A stretch of 5,173 nucleotides of DNA from Bacillota bacterium (GTDB lineage Bacteria > Bacillota > Clostridia > Peptostreptococcales > Anaerovoracaceae), in the NCBI GenBank assembly GCA_017537495.1, contig JAFYKS010000219.1, positions 1 to 5,173 on the forward strand, in the 5' to 3' direction. The notes under the pieces are model-generated. The model saw nothing but the letters and a program-made list of their open reading frames with translations, searched no databases and was not told the origin of the DNA. Below are positions 1 to 4,448 of this stretch, piece after piece (within the stretch, counting starts at the first letter, position 1; every line of letters begins with the position of its first letter). The position numbers were made by a program, and so were the translations under genes.

Positions 1-270
1 AACTCCTACCAAATGGTAGTGGAAATGTGTAAGGGCAGTGATATCGGTAAGTTCACCGGTATGTACTACACCTTCAGCATGGCAGCACAGGTATTCACAC
101 CGATTCTGTCCGGCTTCTTCCTGGAATACGTAGGATACTGGACCCTGTTCCCGTATGCTGCCGTATTCGCAGCCATTGCCTTCTTCACCATGACTCAGGT
201 AAAGCATGGTGACAGCCGTCCGGACGCCCCAAAGAGCGCTCTGGAAGCCCTGGGCGACATGGAAGACTAA
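1..270 (+). CDS. MFS transporter, C-terminal fragment (5' end outside window)
   Basis: The reading frame is open from the first base and ends at TAA 268-270, giving the last 89 residues of a membrane protein. Two hydrophobic segments are visible, at about residues 22-43 (YTFSMAAQVFTPILSGFFLE) and 47-66 (WTLFPYAAVFAAIAFFTMTQ). They are followed by a charged tail of about 23 residues ending GDMED. This fits the last two helices (11 and 12) and cytoplasmic tail of a major facilitator superfamily transporter. The stretch GKFTGMYYTFSMAAQ before the first helix resembles the sugar/cation symporter-like branch (GPH/SLC45-like), but that is only an impression. The substrate cannot be read from this fragment. 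The GDPD gene starts 17 nt downstream on the same strand with no terminator between them, so the two are probably co-transcribed. The Met codon at 13 is internal, not a start. Confidence 0.8.
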   Translation, partial: NSYQMVVEMCKGSDIGKFTGMYYTFSMAAQVFTPILSGFFLEYVGYWTLFPYAAVFAAIAFFTMTQVKHGDSRPDAPKSALEALGDMED

Positions 271-287
271 GGCAGGAGGCAATTAGA

Positions 288-1100
288 ATGACCAATCGTA
301 ATATAACGATGAAAAGTCCCAAGGCGGATGTGCTGGCGGAACTGCTGAAGCATCGCTATGCACACCGCGGATTACATAAGAAACCAACCATTCCTGAAAA
401 CTCTATGGCAGCCTTCCGGCTGGCTGTGGAGCACGGATTCGGTATGGAAATGGACCTGCACCTGACAAAGGATGGAAAGCTGGCGGTAATCCATGATGCC
501 AGCCTTCTGCGTACTGCCGGTGTGGATCTGATTATCGAAGATCTTACCCTGGAAGAGGCACAGAAGTATGTGCTGGAAGAAAGCGAAGGGGAAGTGATTC
601 CTGACTTCCAGGATCTGCTGGATCTGGTTGCTGGCCAGGTGCCGCTGATTGTGGAACTGAAGGTTGGCAAGACTTCTGAAGGTGTGGACACTACCGATGC
701 TCTCTGCCGCAAGGCTGCAGAGATGATGGATGCTTACACTGAGAAATATTCTGCTTCTGCGCCAACTCTCTGGTGTATTGAATCTTTCAGCCCGACGGCT
801 GTGAAGTGGTTCTGCGTGAACCGTCCCGATATCATCCGCGGACAGCTGGCAGGTGATATCAACCACGACAAGCCGACCATTACACCGTTCCAGAATTTCC
901 TGGTACGTCAGCTGCTGATTAACTTTATCAGTAAGCCGGATTTCGTGGCATACAATTACCGTGACCGTTTCGACGGCGGCGTGCGCCGCTGGAAGGGCCC
1001 CCTGTTCTACTACACCATTAAGTCATACGAAGACCTGATGGAACTGGAAGGCCGGGGAGCTGCAGGGATTTTCGAACAGTTTACTCCATCCGCACAGTAG
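288..1100 (+). CDS. Glycerophosphodiester phosphodiesterase family protein (GDPD)
   Basis: A 270-residue protein of the GDPD family, a TIM-barrel, metal-dependent phosphodiesterase that hydrolyses glycerophosphodiesters to glycerol 3-phosphate and an alcohol. The family motifs are present in order: HRG at 26-28, PENS at 37-40, the metal ligands E54 and D56 in GMEMDLHLTKDG, the second catalytic histidine in IHD (69-70), and ELK at 123-125. The C-terminal part is less typical: the usual W-T-V...TD.P ending is replaced by YYTIKSYEDL and GIFEQFTP. Substrate preference may therefore differ from UgpQ or GlpQ. There is no signal peptide, so a cytoplasmic location is expected. The start at 288 has AGGAGG at 274-279, 8 nt upstream; an internal ATG at 309 is less well placed. 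The gene follows an MFS transporter by 17 nt, which suggests that an imported compound may be its substrate (inference). Its stop codon lies in the loop of a small hairpin (1089-1107). Confidence 0.9.
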   Translation: MTNRNITMKSPKADVLAELLKHRYAHRGLHKKPTIPENSMAAFRLAVEHGFGMEMDLHLTKDGKLAVIHDASLLRTAGVDLIIEDLTLEEAQKYVLEESEGEVIPDFQDLLDLVAGQVPLIVELKVGKTSEGVDTTDALCRKAAEMMDAYTEKYSASAPTLWCIESFSPTAVKWFCVNRPDIIRGQLAGDINHDKPTITPFQNFLVRQLLINFISKPDFVAYNYRDRFDGGVRRWKGPLFYYTIKSYEDLMELEGRGAAGIFEQFTPSAQ

Positions 1101-1107
1101 CTGCGGA
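1089..1107 (+). other. Small hairpin spanning the GDPD stop codon
   Basis: TCCGCA at 1089-1094 is perfectly complementary to TGCGGA at 1102-1107, with a 7-nt loop that contains the TAG stop (1098-1100). No T-run follows, so it is not an intrinsic terminator. The arm TGCGGA is the same word as the P2 arm of the 77-nt elements downstream. The hairpin together with 1110-1131 may be the remains of a third, rearranged copy of that element. Confidence 0.45.
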
Positions 1108-1109
1108 GA

Positions 1110-1131
1110 TGTATTCCTCACTTGTCCTCGA
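1110..1131 (+). repeat. Partial copy of the 77-nt structured element (5' half)
   Basis: These 22 nt match 1148-1169 inside element A at 19 of 22 positions, offset by 38 nt. They contain the TTCCTC arm followed by the conserved bulge word CTTGTCCTC. That bulge is identical to the one in element B (read on the - strand at 1346-1354). The 3' half of the element (hairpin, TGCGGAA, CGTCA) is absent after it. It is read as a truncated or rearranged copy lying between the GDPD stop codon and element A. Confidence 0.6.
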
Positions 1132-1135
1132 CATA

Positions 1136-1212
1136 CGCTTATGGATCTGTATTCCTCGTTAGTCCTCGATGGTTCCCATCTGCGGAAACACTCGTCATAC
1201 AGTCCATAAGCG
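1136..1212 (+). repeat. Structured 77-nt element, copy A, in the 3' UTR of the GDPD gene
   Basis: The outer helix P1 pairs 1136-1145 (CGCTTATGGA) with 1203-1212. After a single bulged T at 1146 it continues with 1147-1151 (CTGTA) against 1198-1202. Helix P2 pairs 1152-1158 (TTCCTCG) with 1181-1187 (TGCGGAA), with one mismatch and one G-U. A 9-nt bulge TTAGTCCTC (1159-1167) follows, then hairpin P3 (1168-1172 with 1176-1180, loop TTC). The 10-nt linker ACACTCGTCA (1188-1197) joins P2 back to P1. There is no T-run, so it is not a terminator by itself; the terminator is 27 nt further on. Orientation is chosen because it follows the GDPD gene on this strand and because copy B has the same orientation relative to mscL. 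Family not recognised; likely RNA, but a DNA-level palindromic repeat is possible. Confidence 0.75.
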
Positions 1213-1234
1213 AAATAACGATAAGTAAGAATAG

Positions 1235-1274
1235 AAAAACCTCGCATCGCGGATAGCCGATACGAGGCTTTTTT
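1235..1274. terminator. Bidirectional intrinsic terminator between GDPD and mscL
   Basis: The stem pairs 1240-1249 (CCTCGCATCG) with 1258-1267 (CGATACGAGG): 9 of 10 pairs, one C-A mismatch, 8-nt loop. On the + strand it is followed by a run of six T (1269-1274). On the - strand the run of five A at 1235-1239 becomes five T. It can therefore end transcripts of both convergent units, MFS-GDPD from the left and transglutaminase-maf-mscL from the right. Confidence 0.85.
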
Positions 1275-1300
1275 ATTACAGATATAGTTTTATTAAATAT

Positions 1301-1377
1301 AATAGTCAGACTATGTGACGAACGATTCCGCAGGTGCTTCGCACCGAGGACAAGTGCGGAACATAGCTCTGACTATT
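1301..1377 (-). repeat. Structured 77-nt element, copy B, overlapping the mscL stop codon
   Basis: Read on the - strand, P1 pairs 1377-1368 (AATAGTCAGA) with 1310-1301, then has one bulged G (position 1367), then CTATG (1366-1362) with 1315-1311. P2 is TTCCGCA (1361-1355) with TGCGGAA (1332-1326), all seven pairs intact. The 9-nt bulge is CTTGTCCTC (1354-1346). P3 is a 5-bp hairpin (1345-1341 with 1337-1333) with loop GAA. The 10-nt linker is TCGTTCGTCA (1325-1316). Length, segment sizes and bulge position are identical to copy A, although P1 and P3 differ in sequence. The mscL TAG (1375-1373) lies inside the 5' arm of P1, so a ribosome terminating on mscL would overlap the structure. Confidence 0.78.
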
Positions 1378-1756
1378 TATTTTTTAATAAATCTCTGATT
1401 TCAGTTAATAACTGTACATCAGCAGGTGGTTCTGCAGGTGCAGCGGGCTTTTCTTCTTCTTTCTTCTTGAAGGCGTTGAAGGCTTTTAAGATGAAGAACA
1501 GAACCAGTGCTGTCAGCAGGAAGGAAATAACTGCCTGAATGAAGTTGCCAACCAGCAGCTGTGCTTCGCCAACGGTAAGGATGATTCCGGTGAAGTTGAT
1601 ACCGCCCATGATGATACCCAGCAGTGGGGTAATTACGTCATTTACCAGGGACTGTACGATTGCTGTGAATGCACCGCCGATGATAATACCAACAGCCATG
1701 CTCATTACATCACCCTTGGCGATGAATGCCTTAAATTCTGTCATAAATTTTTTCAT
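1373..1756 (-). CDS. mscL: Large-conductance mechanosensitive channel MscL
   Basis: A 127-residue protein of the MscL family (E. coli MscL has 136), a homopentameric membrane channel that opens under tension to release solutes during osmotic downshock. The N-terminal amphipathic segment MKKFMTEFKAFIAKGDVMSMA leads into TM1 (about 17-45), which contains the family pattern AVGIIIGGAFTAIVQSLVND and then ITPLLG. A short periplasmic loop (about 50-68) is followed by TM2 (about 70-93). A charged KKKEEE turn, a Pro/Ala-rich linker (KPAAPAEPPADV) and the C-terminal helix LLTEIRDLLKNK complete it. The start at 1756 has AAGGAG 7 nt upstream (complement of 1764-1769). The longer open frame that runs back into maf has no such support. 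The gene lies 28 nt after maf and is probably the last of a three-gene operon. Its stop codon is inside structured element B. Confidence 0.96.
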   Translation of the reverse strand: MKKFMTEFKAFIAKGDVMSMAVGIIIGGAFTAIVQSLVNDVITPLLGIIMGGINFTGIILTVGEAQLLVGNFIQAVISFLLTALVLFFILKAFNAFKKKEEEKPAAPAEPPADVQLLTEIRDLLKNK

Positions 1757-1784
1757 TGTTTTTCTCCTTGTTATATATAGATTT

Positions 1785-2411
1785 TTATTCGACCAATTTA
1801 AGTTCTTTCTTAATGGATAACCATGGGAATCCAACCACGTTGTCATAGTCTCCAACGAAGTGGTCCACGTACTGGGCGAAATGTCCCTGAATTGCGTAGC
1901 CACCGGCCTTGTCGTACGCTTCATCAGTATCCAGATACGCCCAGAGTTCTTCGTCGGTGTAATTTTTGAAATACACCATGGTAATATCACAAAATACGCG
2001 GGTATTCTGAGCTCCGGCCTCCGCCAGAGCAACACCGGTTACTACATAATGTGCATTATTACGGAGGGCGGACAGCATACGGAACGCATCTTCCCGGTCT
2101 GCAGGTTTACCCATCACTTCACCTTCAAAAAAGACGATAGTGTCTGCTGCAATAATTACAGGCGGACGGCCGTCAGGTGTACCGTGAGGATTTTGCGGGG
2201 TGGAGCCGGAAGCAGGAAGAGAAGCCAGATAACGTTTTTCTACATCATGAGCCTTTTTCAGTGCCAGAAACATGGCTGTTTCCGTCATGCCGCTGCGGAG
2301 CGGAAGGTTTTCTTCTATGTCGGAAGGCATTACCACAGGATTATAGCCATTTTTACGCATCATTTCGATGCGGCGCGGAGACCCTGAGGCGAGAATATAG
2401 GAACGATCCAT
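1785..2411 (-). CDS. maf: Maf family nucleoside triphosphate pyrophosphatase (dTTP/UTP type)
   Basis: A 208-residue Maf/YhdE-type enzyme, a house-cleaning pyrophosphatase that hydrolyses non-canonical or excess nucleoside triphosphates to the monophosphate. Diagnostic motifs: ILASGSPRR (7-14) at the N-terminus, AADT (88-91) with the catalytic-region aspartate D90, GKPAD (101-105), and DKAGGYAIQG (167-176). The IQG form of the last motif is that of the dTTP/UTP pyrophosphatase subfamily rather than the m7GTP (YceF) subfamily. GDYDNVVGFP (187-196) near the end is also typical. Residues of about 64-83 (SLPASGSTPQNPHGTPDGRP) form a Pro/Gly-rich insertion before the central strand, making the protein slightly longer than usual. 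The start ATG is 1 nt after the upstream gene's stop. Its ribosome site AAGGAGG (complement of 2421-2427) lies within the end of that gene, so translation is probably coupled. Maf proteins have also been linked to septum inhibition in Bacillus. Confidence 0.95.
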   Translation of the reverse strand: MDRSYILASGSPRRIEMMRKNGYNPVVMPSDIEENLPLRSGMTETAMFLALKKAHDVEKRYLASLPASGSTPQNPHGTPDGRPPVIIAADTIVFFEGEVMGKPADREDAFRMLSALRNNAHYVVTGVALAEAGAQNTRVFCDITMVYFKNYTDEELWAYLDTDEAYDKAGGYAIQGHFAQYVDHFVGDYDNVVGFPWLSIKKELKLVE

Positions 2412-2412
2412 A

Positions 2413-3828
2413 TTAGTTTTCCTCCTTTATAAGACGGATGCCCAGATCTGTAAAGGTTCTGGTTCTGCCGCCATAGATGCCGCCATCTTCATATTCGATT
2501 TCACCAGCCTGATTATCAGTCGGGTCAAATCGGATAAATTTTTTGGCAGGTACGAAATCATACTGCATATCACAGTTGAGCGGAATCCGGAATGGGTCCA
2601 GATTTCCGAAGAAGAAGTTCCACAGCTGCTCTCTGTTTCTCAGGCGGGCAGCACGTCCGAAGGATGGGTCACAGTAGAGCCAGCCCATGGACGGAATGTA
2701 GAACTGGGCCCAGTCGTGTTCTCCGATATCATCCGGTTCAGCGTCCAGGCCGGACTGCCATCTGGCAGGAATTCCGGCAATACGGCAGAGGGTAATGAAA
2801 AGAATTGCCATGACGCCGCAGTCACCTTTTCTGTTAATGGCCATGTACTCTGCAATACTGTCCAGCGCTGCATAGTCCCGGACGAAAGAATAGCTCAGAC
2901 TGCAGGTTATATAGTCATAGAAGGTCCGTGCAATTTTCAATGGATTGGTTTCACTGCCAATCAGTTCTTCCGCAAGAGAACGCAGGTAAGGTGTGAACAG
3001 GATGTGCGGACCCCGCTCTTTCAGGAACGGAAGGACTTCTTCCGGGTAACCTTCTGCAGCAGCTGCCGCCACTGCATCAAAATCTGCCAGAGACAGATCC
3101 GTATAACGGGTCACATTGTCAAATTCATATTCCACAGAGAAAACCTGTCCTTTTTCTGCGGCAGTTTCAAAGTATGCGGCGGGCTGCACATCCTCTTCCT
3201 GCGGCATGCGCAGAGGCTGAGGTGTGATGCTGTTAATCTTCAGACTGGTAATCTGCTGCCGCTGAAGGGGCACCGGCAGGTAAACACGGATTTTTCTGCC
3301 TTCTTCCACCATTTCATCCTTCAGCTTCAGTTCATGACGGATGTGGATATGTGCTTTCATATCTCCTCCGGAGGAAGGCAACGCATCCATCACGGAATCC
3401 AGGGCTTCGTAACTTCTGGTATCACCTTCTGCCGTTCTCAGCCAGAAATCTGGATTCTGGTTAAAGAGATTGTTCACTGTATTTGGCATGAACATTTCCT
3501 GTCCCTCGATGAAAATCCATTCCAGTTTGCCCTCCAGAATACACTGATCCACTTCTTCCATGGTGAAATCAGGGATTCGACGGCGAATATCATCCAGAAC
3601 GTCGGATTTCGTCCTGGTATAGTTCAGCTTCAGGTGGCCGATATTTTTCAGCTCCAGAATCAGGCGGGCACGGTATGCCTTCGGCAGGTCCGGAAGCTCC
3701 AGACGTTTTTCAATCAGGGATTTCGCCTGATCCAGCCGGCCGCTCCACTTCATCTTCAGAATATCTTCAGGAAGCGGAACGCACTGGTACTGTAAGTCTT
3801 CATGGTCAAGGATATAATTCATTTTCAT
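2413..3828 (-). CDS. Transglutaminase-like domain protein (cytoplasmic, substrate unknown)
   Basis: A 471-residue protein with a transglutaminase-like (papain-fold) domain in its C-terminal half, about 295-395. The expected triad is visible: C337 in RKGDCGVMA, H371 in GEHDWAQF, and D387 in YCDPSFG. The spacing and the W/Y-rich context after the Asp match TGc-domain proteins. The N-terminal part (about 1-120) is charged and helical, with leucine-rich stretches. The middle (about 160-240) looks beta-rich (HIRHELKLK, IRVYLPVPLQ, FSVEYEF), as in the immunoglobulin-like domains that often precede such catalytic domains. There is no signal peptide or membrane segment, so a cytoplasmic location is likely. 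Members act as proteases, amidases or cross-linking enzymes; which applies here cannot be told. The start at 3828 has AGGA 8 nt upstream (complement of 3837-3840) and is preferred over ATG at 3822. It is the first gene of the operon with maf and mscL. Confidence 0.85.
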   Translation of the reverse strand: MKMNYILDHEDLQYQCVPLPEDILKMKWSGRLDQAKSLIEKRLELPDLPKAYRARLILELKNIGHLKLNYTRTKSDVLDDIRRRIPDFTMEEVDQCILEGKLEWIFIEGQEMFMPNTVNNLFNQNPDFWLRTAEGDTRSYEALDSVMDALPSSGGDMKAHIHIRHELKLKDEMVEEGRKIRVYLPVPLQRQQITSLKINSITPQPLRMPQEEDVQPAAYFETAAEKGQVFSVEYEFDNVTRYTDLSLADFDAVAAAAAEGYPEEVLPFLKERGPHILFTPYLRSLAEELIGSETNPLKIARTFYDYITCSLSYSFVRDYAALDSIAEYMAINRKGDCGVMAILFITLCRIAGIPARWQSGLDAEPDDIGEHDWAQFYIPSMGWLYCDPSFGRAARLRNREQLWNFFFGNLDPFRIPLNCDMQYDFVPAKKFIRFDPTDNQAGEIEYEDGGIYGGRTRTFTDLGIRLIKEEN

Positions 3829-3867
3829 AAGTAATATCCTAATCCTTTCATTTTTTTTACTCTTTTC

Positions 3868-3896
3868 ATAATAAACGATTCAGCGGGGAAAAGCAA
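3868..3896 (-). promoter_or_regulatory. Candidate sigma-A-type promoter for the transglutaminase-maf-mscL operon
   Basis: Read on the - strand there is TTGCTT (3896-3891), a 17-nt spacer, and TATTAT (3873-3868). The -10 box matches TATAAT at 5 of 6 positions; the -35 box matches TTGACA at only the first 3. Transcription would start about 33 nt before the ATG at 3828. Boxes of this quality occur by chance in AT-rich gaps. The support is the correct spacing and the position in a divergent intergenic region. Confidence 0.45.
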
Positions 3897-3902
3897 GCAG
3901 GT

Positions 3903-3931
3903 GCATAGATTTTGTGAAGAGGGGGAAAATA
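3903..3931 (+). promoter_or_regulatory. Candidate forespore (sigma-F/sigma-G) promoter for spoVAC-spoVAD
   Basis: GCATA at 3903-3907 fits the forespore -35 pattern GYWTA. GGGGAAAATA at 3922-3931 fits every defined position of the sigma-F -10 pattern GGNRANANTW as known from Bacillus subtilis. The spacer is 14 nt, one shorter than the usual 15. The site ends 31 nt before the spoVAC start codon. In Bacillus, spoVA operons are transcribed in the forespore by sigma-G, which recognises closely related sequences, so the location is as expected. Confidence 0.6.
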
Positions 3932-3962
3932 AGCTGCAGAGTGATGGAAAGCGAGGATAACG

Positions 3963-4448
3963 ATGAAAGACAGTGATGAAAAGGAAAAAAAGCTCAGGAA
4001 GGATATCGGCAAGGCCTACGGAGACTATGTGAAACAGTTTACTCCAAGCCCGGCATATGTGAGCAATGGAATCAAAGCCTTTCTGACAGGAGGCCTGATC
4101 TGTACTGCCGCATTCTGGCTGCAGAAGAGGCTGCAGGACGGGGGTATGAGTGAAACCGATGCAGGGGCTTTCGTGACCATTCTCCTGGTGGTGAGTGCCC
4201 AGCTTCTTACCGGATTGGGCGTCTTCGATTCCCTGGCAAAATTCGCAGGGGCAGGGGTTATTGTGCCTATCACAGGGTTTGCCAATTCCATGGTGGCACC
4301 GGCTATCGAATATAAAAAAGAGGGGCCTGTGCTGGGTGTAGGTTCCAAGCTCTTTACTGTGGCCGGACCGGTTCTGGTCTGCGGCATATCGGCAGCCGTA
4401 GCGGTAGGTCTGATTTACTGGATGATTGGAAGAATACAGGGGGTATAG
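3963..4448 (+). CDS. spoVAC: Stage V sporulation protein AC
   Basis: A 161-residue membrane protein, close to the family's usual length of about 150. SpoVAC is part of the spore inner-membrane SpoVA channel that moves Ca-dipicolinic acid into the forespore and releases it at germination; in Bacillus it behaves as a mechanosensitive channel. Hallmarks seen: TPSPAYVSNGIKAFLTGGLI (27-46), LLTGLGVFDSLAKFAGAG (81-98), VPITGFANSMVAPAIEYKKE (101-120), and GSKLFTVAGPVLVCG (127-141). Hydrophobic segments lie at about 36-54, 68-88, 94-116 and 129-156, after a charged N-terminus. The start has GAGG at 3953-3956, 6 nt upstream. The stop TAG at 4446-4448 directly abuts the ATG of spoVAD. No spoVAA or spoVAB precedes it; the upstream gene is divergent, matching the shorter clostridial spoVACDE arrangement. 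Confidence 0.95.
   Translation: MKDSDEKEKKLRKDIGKAYGDYVKQFTPSPAYVSNGIKAFLTGGLICTAAFWLQKRLQDGGMSETDAGAFVTILLVVSAQLLTGLGVFDSLAKFAGAGVIVPITGFANSMVAPAIEYKKEGPVLGVGSKLFTVAGPVLVCGISAAVAVGLIYWMIGRIQGV

Noticed and set aside
1023..1247. A 74-codon open frame on the - strand across the end of GDPD and the repeat region
   Set aside because: It overlaps the GDPD gene and the structured repeats and has no protein-like composition. Element A explains the sequence better.
1136..1377. The 77-nt elements as integron attC sites or REP/BIME sequences
   Set aside because: attC sites keep the terminal core sites (ending GTTRRRY) and vary the middle. Here the outer arms vary and the middle is conserved. No core site, integrase or RAYT transposase is visible.
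1301..1377. A hammerhead ribozyme in copy B, because TGACGA on the + strand resembles part of the CUGANGA core
   Set aside because: The essential first C of the core is G in copy B and A in copy A. The GAAA part and the cleavage triplet are not at the required junction, and the helix layout is a linear stem rather than a three-way junction.
1757..1800. A separate promoter for mscL, suggested by TATATA upstream on the - strand
   Set aside because: No -35 box at a suitable distance was found. The 28-nt gap after maf without a terminator fits read-through from the operon promoter.
1373..2035. A longer 220-codon version of MscL starting inside maf
   Set aside because: The extra N-terminal part is an out-of-frame reading of maf. 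The ATG at 1756 has a good ribosome site and gives the normal MscL length and N-terminus.
2716..3795. A 359-codon open frame on the + strand, antisense to the transglutaminase-like gene
   Set aside because: It is rich in Cys, His, Phe and Arg with no recognisable domain, as expected for a mirror frame of a codon-biased gene. The - strand frame has a catalytic triad and a ribosome site.
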